Notes: generated from the sequence alone by a model not told the origin. DNA of 9,631 nucleotides from Treponema sp. (GCA_031273185.1 JAISSG010000164.1:1-9631), one strand, 5' to 3'; positions 1 through 6,476 are shown, counted from the first letter of the stretch. A program made the numbers and translations.

Positions 1-2103
1 CGGTACAACCCCCTGAGCAACCCCGATGTCGCCATGAACCGCCAGCGCTTTGTGCTTAACCGGATGATCGAATTCGGCTATACCACCAGGGAAGAGGCGG
101 ACGCTTCCTATGACGAGTATTGGGCCAACTACGACTACACCCGGGCCTCCACAGCGGCGTACTTCAACCGCGAGGACAAGGCCCCCTGGTTCAGCGAGTA
201 CGTCCGCCGCGATCTGGAAAACATGATGTACGGCTCGATGGACTATTACCGCGACGGTTACACGGTTCACACGACGCTGAATTTGCAGCACCAGGAGGCG
301 GCGGAAAAATTTATGGCGGAGGGGCTTGCAAAAGCCAACCGGGAATTCTCAAGGTCAAGAGGGAGAAGCAACCTCCAGGCAGAGCGGACCTATATCCCCG
401 TAGTTGACCTGTTAACCCTGGCCTTCAACCTCAATGACATCCATTCGACATCGGCGGCGCAGAACGAGCAGAAGTCCCTGTCCCGTTACACGAAAACCAT
501 AAACCCCATTGTTGACCTGGCTGCCCTTGCCTTTAGCATCCAGGACATCAAGCCCGCCACCAATGAGGGCTTCGCCAGCCTGAGGCTAAGCACCCAGCAA
601 AACATGGTTGAGGGGGCGCTGATCTCGATTGAAAACCAGACCGGCTACGTCACAGCCATTGTCGGCGGCTCCAGGTACGACGAGTCAAACCAGCTTATCC
701 GCGCAACCCAGGCAGACGTGCAGCCGGGTTCCTCGTTCAAGCCCCTGTACTATTCGGCGGCAATCGACAGCAAAAAATATACCGCGGCAACGCTCATATA
801 CGACGTGCCAATAGTGTTCCACAACGAGGACGGCACTCCCCACATCCCGCAGAATTTCGGGGGAGTGTGGAAAGGCTCGGTGCTGCTGTACGACGCGCTT
901 TCGCATTCGATGAACATCCCCTCCCTCAAAATCCTCGACGGCATTGGCTTTGACGCGGCGATCGAACGCGCCTCGCTCTTGATGGGAATAAGCGAGCCAA
1001 ATCAAATTCGCAGGGTATTTCCCCGGGTATACTCTCTGGGCCTGGGGATCAGCTCGACCTCGCCTATACGCATGGCACGGGCCTTTGCCATATTTGGCAA
1101 CCAGGGCCGGGAGGTTACGCCCATCGCCATCCGCTCGGTGGAGGACCGCAACGGGCGGATACTGCTGGACCCGGAGCGCGAGCTTCGCCTCCAGCAGCGC
1201 CGCGCCGGAAACGCCCAGGTTATCAGCCCGCAGAATGCCTACATAATGTCGAGAATACTTGAAAAAACCGTCGAGGAGGGAAGCCTTGCCGCCGGTGCCG
1301 GCTGGGGGGCCAAATTTGCCTTCAGGGACGAGAACGGCAGGACGTTCAGGATGCCGGTGGCGGGCAAGACCGGCACCACCCAGAACTGGTCGGACGCATG
1401 GGCCGTAGGGTACAGCCCCTACTATACCACGGCGATCTGGTTCGGCTTTGACAGGCCGGGGAACTCTCTGGGCGTGGAGCTTACCGGCTCCACCCTTAAC
1501 GGCCATGTTTTCGGCGACTTCATGCGGGAGATACACCAGGGGCTCCCCTACCGTGACTTTGCCCGGCCTGCCTCCGGGATAATTGACGTTACGGTATGCG
1601 CGAAATCGGGGCTGTTAAGAAACCCGGCGTGCAACGAAGGCGACGTTACCCTCCCGTTCCTCGCGGGAACCCAGCCCACCCAGGCCTGCGACCTGCATGG
1701 CAGCGGATCATGGACTTCCACCGTCGCGTATGAAACTATGCGCGGCAGCACGATGGGAGTGGATGACTCAGCGTTGCTCAGTTCCCTCGTTATGCCCACC
1801 CTGCCGCCTGACATTTTTTCCGAACCTGCGGCTGCCCAAAGCACGCAAAACCGAAACAGGAATATAAGGAATACCACAAACAGGAGCGCCGGCCAGCCAG
1901 GGCGAAACACCCCGACCGCCCCTCCCTCCCCCAATCCTCTGTTGTGGCCGCCCAACAATCCCCTGCTGGACGGGGACAGCGAACCGGCAGCCGCGCCGGG
2001 AACCGAAAACCAGGATACCCCTGCCGAGATTTTCCACGGGGAACCGGGCGCCGATTCGAGCTTTGGCCTTGAGATGCCGTTATACAATCCCCTGCTGGAC
2101 TGA
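1..2103 (+). CDS. Class A (bifunctional) penicillin-binding protein, PBP1A-like, 3' part
   Basis: Builds peptidoglycan at the outer face of the inner membrane by glycan polymerisation and peptide cross-linking. The reading frame is open to base 1 and begins RYNPLSNPDVAMNRQRFVLN, typical of the end of the GT51 glycosyltransferase domain, so the gene starts upstream of the window and the ATG at 34 is internal. The transpeptidase domain has all three catalytic motifs: SSFK (nucleophile Ser at 730-732), SMN (907-915) and KTGTT (1366-1380). A Cys-containing C-terminal segment (about 1585-1710, VCAKSG ... PTQACDLH) is usual in PBP1A relatives. Between the two domains lies an insert (about 340-590) with an internally duplicated 19-residue segment, and no recognisable OB domain. 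The C-terminal 110 or so residues are Pro/Asn-rich, with three NPLL motifs, and end in NPLLD. The ParB-like gene follows after 10 nt. The family call is firm; the exact subtype is not. Confidence 0.95.
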   Translation, partial: RYNPLSNPDVAMNRQRFVLNRMIEFGYTTREEADASYDEYWANYDYTRASTAAYFNREDKAPWFSEYVRRDLENMMYGSMDYYRDGYTVHTTLNLQHQEAAEKFMAEGLAKANREFSRSRGRSNLQAERTYIPVVDLLTLAFNLNDIHSTSAAQNEQKSLSRYTKTINPIVDLAALAFSIQDIKPATNEGFASLRLSTQQNMVEGALISIENQTGYVTAIVGGSRYDESNQLIRATQADVQPGSSFKPLYYSAAIDSKKYTAATLIYDVPIVFHNEDGTPHIPQNFGGVWKGSVLLYDALSHSMNIPSLKILDGIGFDAAIERASLLMGISEPNQIRRVFPRVYSLGLGISSTSPIRMARAFAIFGNQGREVTPIAIRSVEDRNGRILLDPERELRLQQRRAGNAQVISPQNAYIMSRILEKTVEEGSLAAGAGWGAKFAFRDENGRTFRMPVAGKTGTTQNWSDAWAVGYSPYYTTAIWFGFDRPGNSLGVELTGSTLNGHVFGDFMREIHQGLPYRDFARPASGIIDVTVCAKSGLLRNPACNEGDVTLPFLAGTQPTQACDLHGSGSWTSTVAYETMRGSTMGVDDSALLSSLVMPTLPPDIFSEPAAAQSTQNRNRNIRNTTNRSAGQPGRNTPTAPPSPNPLLWPPNNPLLDGDSEPAAAPGTENQDTPAEIFHGEPGADSSFGLEMPLYNPLLD
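388..552 (+). repeat. Internal duplication within the PBP inter-domain insert
   Basis: Two 19-residue segments, TYIPVVDLLTLAFNLNDIH (388-444) and TINPIVDLAALAFSIQDIK (496-552), are 36 codons apart and identical at 10 of 19 positions. Both share a P-x-V-D-L-x-x-L-A-F-x-x-x-D-I pattern. They lie between the glycosyltransferase and transpeptidase domains, where other PBP1A proteins have linker or OB-type material. The DNA is diverged, so this is an old protein-level duplication and not a recent DNA repeat. Confidence 0.7.
1955..2100 (+). repeat. Repeated NPLLD-encoding 17-mer in the PBP tail
   Basis: The 17-mer acaatcccctgctggac occurs at 1955-1971 and again at 2084-2100, directly before the stop codon. 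Both encode NPLLD. A third diverged copy (NPLLW) lies just upstream, near 1933-1947. The tail between the copies is rich in Pro, Ala, Asn and Glu and is probably disordered. Confidence 0.7.
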
Positions 2104-2113
2104 AGAGAGCGTA

Positions 2114-2509
2114 ATGCAAGTACCCATTAAGGACATTATTGTAAAAAAAAGAATTCGCAAGGACATGGGGGACATTGAGGGCCTTGCGGAGAGCTTCAAG
2201 CGTTTCGGCCAGATCACCCCCATCATGATAAGCAAAAAAAACGTGCTTATCGCGGGAGGCCGGCGGCTTGAAGCGGCAAAACAGCTTGGCTGGCGCACCA
2301 TAAACGCCATAATTTCCGAAACCTCTGACGAACTGGCGCGGCTGGAACTGGAGGTTGAGGAAAACGTCCAGCGGCGCGATTTTTCCATGGAAGAAGTCGC
2401 CGAGGCGACAAAGAAGATATACCGTTTGCAGAATCCCGGATTTTTCCGGCGCATCATGGATGCCATTGCGCGTTTTTTCAGGTGGCTGTTCAAGATCGGC
2501 GACGCATGA
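2114..2509 (+). CDS. Solo ParB/Spo0J N-terminal-domain protein
   Basis: 131 residues. The chosen ATG has a purine-rich Shine-Dalgarno (AAGAGAG, 2103-2109) starting at the last base of the upstream stop codon; an ATG at 2063 in the same frame would overlap the PBP gene and add unrelated sequence. The ParB nuclease/CTPase-type fold is shown by GQITPI (residues 32-37), the arginine motif AGGRRLEAAKQLGW (47-60) and ENVQRRDFSMEE (83-94), which correspond to the conserved nucleotide-pocket boxes of ParB-family proteins. Canonical ParB is about 280 residues and continues into a helix-turn-helix and a dimerisation domain. Here both are absent, and the protein ends in an aromatic, basic helix (about 108-128, FFRRIMDAIARFFRWLF) that could lie on a membrane or bind a partner. 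No parA is present. Tight linkage to the PBP gene suggests an envelope or division role rather than plasmid partition; that is inference. Confidence 0.85.
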   Translation: MQVPIKDIIVKKRIRKDMGDIEGLAESFKRFGQITPIMISKKNVLIAGGRRLEAAKQLGWRTINAIISETSDELARLELEVEENVQRRDFSMEEVAEATKKIYRLQNPGFFRRIMDAIARFFRWLFKIGDA

Positions 2510-2517
2510 AAATTCTC

Positions 2518-3396
2518 CTATAGCTTGCCAGATTTAACCTTCAGATCAAGATCGATTTTCCAGTCGAAAATGCCGCGAAGCTCTTTCAGGGAGGCAAGGC
2601 GAATCGCCTTGATCATCGCGCCGCCCTTGCCCACCACAATGCCTTTCTGCGATTCCCGCTCGACGACGATAAAGGCCCGCACCCAGAGCCTGCCGCCGCC
2701 AGACGAGTCCGGCGCGTCCGGCGAGCCGGCCCCGGCGAGCTGGGCATCGGCAATCTCAACGCGCAGGGAGTGGGGCAATTCCTGGCGCAGGCGGACAATC
2801 GCCTGCTCGCGGATGATCTCGGCAATGCGGAAGCCCACCTCCTGATCGGTGTAGTATTCCTCGCCGTAGAACGGCTCGCCTTCAGGAGCCATGTCATATA
2901 ACGCACGGAGCATCGCCTCAACGCCCTCGCCGCTGTTGCCGGAAACCAGAAAGCGGCGATCCTCCGGCAGCGCGGGGAAATTGCGCGAAAGAAATTCGCA
3001 AATCTGGCGGCTGTCATTGCCAGGCGTGTCAATTTTGTTGATGGCGGCAACGATCCTCCCCGCGTGGGGGGCAAGCAGCGCGGCGATTTCCTCGTCTTCT
3101 GCGCCCGGCATCCGCGTACTGTCCAGCCCGTCAAGCACCATGTCGGACTCTTCGCCCGCCCTGCCGGATACCCCCAGCAGTTTTTTGTTAATTTTTTTTT
3201 CGGACTGGTAGCGGCCCGGCGTGTCGATAAACACAAGCTGCCCCTGCTCCCTGTTCACGATGCCCCGGATCGCGTCGCGGGTGGTCTGGGGGACGGCGCT
3301 GACGATGGCTACCTTCTCGCCGCAGACACGGTTTACCAGCGTCGATTTCCCCACCGAGGGCCGGCCCACCACCGCGACAAACGCCGCTTTTTTCAT
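2518..3396 (-). CDS. era: GTPase Era, 16S rRNA/30S maturation factor
   Basis: 292 residues, close to the usual ~300. Era is an essential-type GTPase that binds the 3' end of 16S rRNA and helps mature the 30S subunit at the cytoplasmic membrane. Motifs: G1 GRPSVGKS (residues 11-18), G2 region QTTRDAIRGI (37-46), G3 DTPG (58-61), G4 NKID (120-123), G5-like SGN near 156-158. The C-terminal KH domain contains ERESQKGIVVGKGGAMIKAI, the family signature. The ATG at 3396 was preferred because MKKAAFVAVVGRP matches the normal Era start; an upstream in-frame start at 3477 would add 27 residues lying wholly inside cysE. The start codon overlaps the cysE stop as ATGA, suggesting translational coupling. 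A Gly/Ser/Asp-rich loop (SPDAPDSSGGG) just before the KH signature looks slightly longer than usual. The gene converges on the ParB-like gene with an 8-nt gap and no visible terminator. Confidence 0.96.
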   Translation of the reverse strand: MKKAAFVAVVGRPSVGKSTLVNRVCGEKVAIVSAVPQTTRDAIRGIVNREQGQLVFIDTPGRYQSEKKINKKLLGVSGRAGEESDMVLDGLDSTRMPGAEDEEIAALLAPHAGRIVAAINKIDTPGNDSRQICEFLSRNFPALPEDRRFLVSGNSGEGVEAMLRALYDMAPEGEPFYGEEYYTDQEVGFRIAEIIREQAIVRLRQELPHSLRVEIADAQLAGAGSPDAPDSSGGGRLWVRAFIVVERESQKGIVVGKGGAMIKAIRLASLKELRGIFDWKIDLDLKVKSGKL

Positions 3397-4286
3397 TTGT
3401 CGGATCGCTGGCGCACCACCTGCTGCCCCGTGCTGTTGTAAACGGTGGTATTCGGCGGCACGGATTCGACTATCCACACGTTGCCGCCGATAATGCTGCC
3501 CCGCCCGATAACCGTCTCGCCGCCCAGGATGGTGGCGTGGGAATAAATCGTCACGTCGTCCTCGATGGTAGGATGCCGCTTGCGGTCGCCCTCTTCTTTT
3601 TTAACCGAAAGCGCCCCAAGGGTAACTCCCTGGTAGAGCTTGACGTTTTTGCCGATAACCGTCGTCTCGCCGATAACCACGCCCGTCCCGTGATCGATGA
3701 AAAACGAGTCCCCGATCTCCGCGCCGGGGTGGATGTCGATGCCGGTCGTGGCGTGAACCAGCTCGCTCATCATGCGAGGGATCAGCGGAACCTGCGCCTT
3801 CCAGAAATAATGCGCCAGCCGGTGGACGGTGATCGCCCGAAAACCGGGGTAAGAAAGGATCACCTCGTCAACGCTTTTTGCCGCCGGGTCGCCGCGAAAA
3901 TTCGCCTGCATGTCGAGCGACAGGGCGCGGCGGATCGAGGGAAGCTCCTCGAAAAAACTCCCCACGATAAGTTCCGCCGCGGCGTAGCAGCCGCCGTGGC
4001 CGCAGCTCAGGGTGCCGGTACGGACGGAAAACGCGAGGCTTTTTTCCACCTCGCGGATCAGCTCCCGCGCAAGCTGGTTCACCTTTTCCGCGGTAATGAG
4101 CCTGAGGTTGCTGTGATCAAGGCCAGAATTCTCCCGAAAGCCGGGGAAGATAAGCTCGTCCAGGCCCCGCACGATACGGGCAATGTTTTCCCTGCCGGGG
4201 AGGTTCGCCCCCCCGGAGTGGTTCACCATGCCGAAGCTGCCATAGGCATCCATGAGGGAGTCGATGCTTTTGCTGATTCTGTCCAT
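3393..4286 (-). CDS. cysE: Serine O-acetyltransferase (EpsC/CysE family)
   Basis: 297 residues. Transfers acetyl from acetyl-CoA to L-serine, making O-acetylserine, the precursor of cysteine; cytoplasmic. The N-terminal helical domain (about 1-165) ends in the family pattern RGDPAAKSVDEVILSYPGF then HRLAH. A left-handed beta-helix of hexapeptide repeats follows (about 180-280), with TGIDIHPGAEIG and IDHGTGVVIGET; Asp198-His199 matches the catalytic pair around E. coli CysE His158. The length and long N-terminal domain fit the EpsC-like subgroup rather than the 273-residue enterobacterial form. The start chosen is the ATG at 4286; a TTG at 4337 in frame is possible, but neither has a strong Shine-Dalgarno. 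An unusual CGHGGC (95-100) lies in the N-terminal domain. Its stop overlaps the era start. No cysK is in the window. Confidence 0.93.
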   Translation of the reverse strand: MDRISKSIDSLMDAYGSFGMVNHSGGANLPGRENIARIVRGLDELIFPGFRENSGLDHSNLRLITAEKVNQLARELIREVEKSLAFSVRTGTLSCGHGGCYAAAELIVGSFFEELPSIRRALSLDMQANFRGDPAAKSVDEVILSYPGFRAITVHRLAHYFWKAQVPLIPRMMSELVHATTGIDIHPGAEIGDSFFIDHGTGVVIGETTVIGKNVKLYQGVTLGALSVKKEEGDRKRHPTIEDDVTIYSHATILGGETVIGRGSIIGGNVWIVESVPPNTTVYNSTGQQVVRQRSDK

Positions 4287-4326
4287 AGGGAACAGCGTAC
4301 CAGATGATTGGGATTGCCTCAAGCAG

Positions 4327-4349
4327 ATTGCCGACAAGAAGGCGGCAAT
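4327..4349. repeat. Short inverted repeat upstream of cysE
   Basis: ATTGCCG (4327-4333) and CGGCAAT (4343-4349) form a 7-bp stem with a 9-nt loop in the 114-nt gap between the STAS gene and cysE. No T-run follows on either strand, so it is not a convincing intrinsic terminator. On the minus strand it would sit about 40 nt before the cysE start, as an RNA hairpin or a protein site. A short direct repeat, ggcaatc, lies in the same leader. Confidence 0.35.
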
Positions 4350-4400
4350 AACCTAACTGGAATTGAGTTTGCGCACCATTGCGGCTGTTCCGTTGAATCG

Positions 4401-4718
4401 CTAGTCCTTTACCAGCATTTCTTTCAGAGCAACCATGCCTAAAACATTTTTGACAACCCTGGACGGGCGATCGATATTGAACGTACAGCCCTTTTCCTTG
4501 GCTTGCTTATAAATTTTTAGAATCACCCGTATTCCAATAGAGCTTAGATACTCAACCTGAAGCATATTCAGGATTACCGTTGTTTGTCCTTCATTAAGGG
4601 CATTTTCCAGTTTATACAGAAGCGCGTCCGCAGTTTCGGCATCGACCCGGCCTTTTGCGGTAAATATGCTTGTTTTTTCGCTTCTGTCTTCCGCAATCTC
4701 AAGAGTTTCATTGTTCAT
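4401..4718 (-). CDS. STAS-domain protein, anti-sigma-factor-antagonist type
   Basis: 105 residues, essentially one STAS domain (SpoIIAA/RsbV fold). Such proteins bind an anti-sigma factor or another partner and are switched by phosphorylation of a conserved serine at the start of the central helix. Here the motif is VEYLSSIGIRVILKIYKQAK (55-74), with Ser59/Ser60 as candidate sites. The Asp common just before this Ser is Leu, as in many SSxGxR-type STAS proteins. The start at 4718 is supported by a GGGGG Shine-Dalgarno (4726-4730) 7 nt upstream and by two promoters directly ahead. No kinase, anti-sigma factor or PP2C phosphatase is in the window, so its partner is unknown. It is followed by cysE after 114 nt, perhaps in one transcript. 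Confidence 0.9.
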   Translation of the reverse strand: MNNETLEIAEDRSEKTSIFTAKGRVDAETADALLYKLENALNEGQTTVILNMLQVEYLSSIGIRVILKIYKQAKEKGCTFNIDRPSRVVKNVLGMVALKEMLVKD

Positions 4719-4738
4719 CAGTTTACCCCCAGATTTGA

Positions 4739-4767
4739 ATTATATTAGCAGTACCCGCATAAATCAA
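4739..4767 (-). promoter_or_regulatory. Sigma-70-type promoter P1 of the STAS gene
   Basis: On the minus strand the -35 TTGATT (4762-4767) and the perfect -10 TATAAT (4739-4744) are separated by exactly 17 bp. Predicted initiation near 4732 leaves a very short leader carrying the GGGGG ribosome-binding site (4726-4730) before the ATG at 4718. Confidence 0.6.
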
Positions 4768-4794
4768 GGTTCCCAGAGACAGCGCAGATGATTT

Positions 4795-4823
4795 ATTATA
4801 CCATACCGCAATATTTATTGCAA
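4795..4823 (-). promoter_or_regulatory. Extended -10 promoter P2, upstream of P1
   Basis: On the minus strand the -35 TTGCAA (4818-4823) and the -10 TATAAT (4795-4800) are 17 bp apart, with TGG directly before the -10 (extended -10 pattern). It lies 56 bp upstream of P1. The palindrome at 4808-4821 covers its spacer and -35, so this promoter is a candidate for repression. Confidence 0.5.
4808..4821. promoter_or_regulatory. Palindrome in promoter P2, candidate operator
   Basis: GCAATA-TT-TATTGC, a perfect palindrome with 6-bp arms and a 2-bp centre, overlaps the -35 and spacer of P2. It does not resemble the hipBA operator. The binding protein is unknown. It lies in very AT-rich DNA, where short palindromes arise by chance more easily. 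Confidence 0.35.
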
Positions 4824-4888
4824 TATAACTTTTATAAAATATTAATTCCTGGTGTATTGCGCTTAACCTACAAACAACGCCCAGCCCC

Positions 4889-4955
4889 ACCCTCTCCCTC
4901 CCTCCGCGCCTTTGCGCCTCTGCGCCTCTGCGTGAGACTCTTCTCTTTTCTCTTT
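4889..4955. repeat. Low-complexity repeat, left copy, just downstream of hipA
   Basis: Pyrimidine-rich on the plus strand. It starts accctctcc, contains three 8-nt units gcgcctYt (4906-4929), then gcgtgag, then ctcttctcttttctcttt. The same order of blocks occurs at 6570-6633, in the same orientation. It ends 6 nt from the hipA stop codon (4962-4964). Read on the minus strand it is the purine-rich CACGCAGAGGCGCAGAGG type of repeat seen scattered between genes in diverse bacteria (general recollection, not checked). Confidence 0.75.
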
Positions 4956-4961
4956 ATCTCT

Positions 4962-6203
4962 CTACACCACCGGCAGGCGTTTGTTGATTATGGCGATAAT
5001 GGCATCATAAACGGGGGAAGCCGTCAACTTGTCAGAGTTGAGCCGATCACGCAGGGCTTTGGCACATTCAGCAATACCCGCAAAACGCTGCGATACATTT
5101 TTCATGGCTTGCGACGGGTTTAGCCCAAGCTGCCTGAAAACCGCAAAAAAATCCTTGCGCCTTATTTTCTCGTAATTGTCTTTCCCGTTAATAAGCATGG
5201 CGATTTTCCGGGACGTGATCTTTTCGGGGTAAATTTCCGTGGAGAGAATATCGTAGAATGGGGCCAGCGTTACGCCGCCGTTACTGTGCAAAAACGACAG
5301 GTTCTTTGCGTGGGCATCGGCGTTTCCAATCAGGTAGTTGAAAGCCGCCCATTGCAAAAGGGATAAAACATCCGCAACCTTGTTCCGGCTATATTCGGTT
5401 ATCGCCTGATAACAATCTCGCAAGCCAGGCCCCCCGTCGGCCTGGTACTTTTTACTGGATGGGTAACCCAACGCCTGGCAAAAATCTTCCTGGTGTATGC
5501 GCTCTACCTTAAATACCCCGCCCTGCTGTGAGACAATACGACGGTCGTACCTGGAAATGTCCAAATACAACCTGCCTTTTACCTTGCGCAAACAAATTGA
5601 TTGCGGGATGCTTAATCCCAAATTGCGTCCCAGCGTCATGCAAAACAGCTCGTTCTGCATTATGCCGGTATATTTGCTGTTACCGATTTTTATTATTTGG
5701 GTCGAAGGGTAGCTATCATTGGGGCAATACAGCCCAGTTCCCCCGCATATGGCAAATTTTGACTGCGCGCCCGCCAGCGACAAGCGGGGCGGATTTTCTA
5801 TGCCCGTAAGGAGCGGATTATCAGGCAGTTCATCTATCAGCCGGGCCATATCTTTTTCGCTAATTTCCTTTAACGGTTTTCTTGAACCAGCGGGCTTTTC
5901 ACCTTCGTACAACGCAACCGCACCGGCGCAATCCCCGCCAATTTTTTCCAGAATTGAAAGCGGATTATTTTCGGATACCCGCAGCTTGTCCGCTATGATC
6001 TCCAGCGGCCTGCCCTCCGGGGTCAGGTTTTCAAAATATGGATACGCATAGGCGTGGGGGTATTCTTCGTCCCGCAGCGGCATCCGAACCGACAAGGAAT
6101 GCCTGGCATCGCTTTCGTACCGAAACGAAAGCCCGGCCTGTTCATCCCCGGCAAGCACGCCGGCTTTCTCGCCATGCAGGTACACATTGAGCTTACGGAT
6201 CAT
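4962..6203 (-). CDS. hipA: HipA-family serine/threonine kinase toxin
   Basis: 413 residues (E. coli HipA is about 440). HipA kinases phosphorylate a translation-related target (glutamyl-tRNA synthetase in E. coli), causing growth arrest, and are neutralised by HipB. The N-terminal HipA-type domain runs about 1-100. The Ser-containing P-loop LSLAGAQSKF (141-150) has Ser142 where E. coli HipA has the autophosphorylated Ser150. The catalytic loop IGNADAHAKN (292-301 region) gives Asp295 and Asn300, matching E. coli Asp309 and Asn314; YDILS supplies Asp318, matching Asp332. These three sites keep a constant 14-residue offset, so the kinase core looks intact. The ATG follows the hipB stop by 2 nt, with GGAGAG inside the end of hipB as ribosome-binding site. 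Base composition looks more AT-rich than era or the PBP gene, and repeats flank the module, consistent with acquisition. The real substrate is unknown. Confidence 0.95.
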   Translation of the reverse strand: MIRKLNVYLHGEKAGVLAGDEQAGLSFRYESDARHSLSVRMPLRDEEYPHAYAYPYFENLTPEGRPLEIIADKLRVSENNPLSILEKIGGDCAGAVALYEGEKPAGSRKPLKEISEKDMARLIDELPDNPLLTGIENPPRLSLAGAQSKFAICGGTGLYCPNDSYPSTQIIKIGNSKYTGIMQNELFCMTLGRNLGLSIPQSICLRKVKGRLYLDISRYDRRIVSQQGGVFKVERIHQEDFCQALGYPSSKKYQADGGPGLRDCYQAITEYSRNKVADVLSLLQWAAFNYLIGNADAHAKNLSFLHSNGGVTLAPFYDILSTEIYPEKITSRKIAMLINGKDNYEKIRRKDFFAVFRQLGLNPSQAMKNVSQRFAGIAECAKALRDRLNSDKLTASPVYDAIIAIINKRLPVV

Positions 6204-6205
6204 TG

Positions 6206-6424
6206 CTACTCTCCGCCAGCGTCTGGGACTTCGAGGGAAATTCCAAGCATGTAGGCGGCTTTCAAAGCCTTGCCAAGCTGAACCGTCGGCTTGCCATTTT
6301 CAAGATCGCTTATAAAGCGCAGTCCCGTATTCGCCACAGCCGCCAGTTGCGACTGCGTTATTTTTTGCCGCTTTCGGTATTCCCTTACGACCCTGCCAAA
6401 GGCTTCCGCATTGTCAATTTTCAT
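6206..6424 (-). CDS. hipB: HipB-like antitoxin, Xre-family DNA-binding repressor
   Basis: 72 residues, a compact Xre/Cro helix-turn-helix protein. The helix-turn-helix runs about 22-47 (ITQSQLAAVANTGLRFISDL, then ENGKPT), and FISDLENGKPT is the recognition-helix pattern typical of HipB. It should bind HipA and repress its own promoter. The start at 6424 is preferred: it gives the normal HipB beginning and has AGGGA (6432-6436) 7 nt upstream. An in-frame ATG at 6472 would translate through the operator and lies in the predicted -35. The stop is 2 nt before hipA. Confidence 0.93.
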   Translation of the reverse strand: MKIDNAEAFGRVVREYRKRQKITQSQLAAVANTGLRFISDLENGKPTVQLGKALKAAYMLGISLEVPDAGGE

Positions 6425-6430
6425 GCAATA

Positions 6431-6444
6431 TTCCCTATCGGGAA
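6431..6444. promoter_or_regulatory. hipBA operator O1
   Basis: TTCCC-TATC-GGGAA palindrome. It overlaps the last base of the predicted -10 and covers the likely transcription start, and its left arm also supplies the hipB Shine-Dalgarno on the minus strand. A bound HipB dimer would block initiation directly. The 21-nt block 6430-6450 around it is repeated exactly at 6480-6500. Confidence 0.7.
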
Positions 6445-6472
6445 TTTTATCATGGTTTTTGTGGAAGATCAA
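6444..6472 (-). promoter_or_regulatory. hipBA promoter
   Basis: Minus-strand -35 TTGATC (6467-6472) and -10 TAAAAT (6444-6449) are 17 bp apart, located between operators O1 and O2. The predicted start near 6437 falls inside O1 and gives a very short leader. Confidence 0.55.
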
Positions 6473-6476
6473 GCAA

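Larger units (their letters stand above)
4719..4961. other. Intergenic stretch between hipA and the STAS gene
   Basis: 243 nt without a supported gene. From the STAS side it holds a ribosome-binding site, promoters P1 and P2, the 4808-4821 palindrome in AT-rich DNA, and then the low-complexity repeat next to the hipA stop. A 111-codon plus-strand frame across it runs over the repeat into hipA antisense and has no ribosome-binding site, so it is not called. Confidence 0.7.

Noticed and set aside
685..1536. 283-codon minus-strand frame opposite the PBP transpeptidase domain
   Set aside because: Antisense to a region containing all three transpeptidase motifs; Arg/Gly/Val-rich shadow composition.
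2063..2113. Longer ParB-like protein starting at the ATG at 2063
   Set aside because: It would overlap the PBP end in another frame and add 17 unrelated residues; the ATG at 2114 has a Shine-Dalgarno and begins directly at the ParB fold.
2500..2530. Bidirectional terminator between the ParB-like gene and era
   Set aside because: The convergent gap is only 8 nt and no hairpin with a T-run is visible on either strand.
3537..4307. 256-codon plus-strand frame opposite cysE
   Set aside because: It lies antisense to an unambiguous serine acetyltransferase, has no ribosome-binding site and no family resemblance; a GC-rich shadow frame.
4287..4337. Longer cysE starting at a TTG at 4337
   Set aside because: The extra 17 residues have no family support and there is no Shine-Dalgarno; the ATG at 4286 is the simpler start, though this is not certain.
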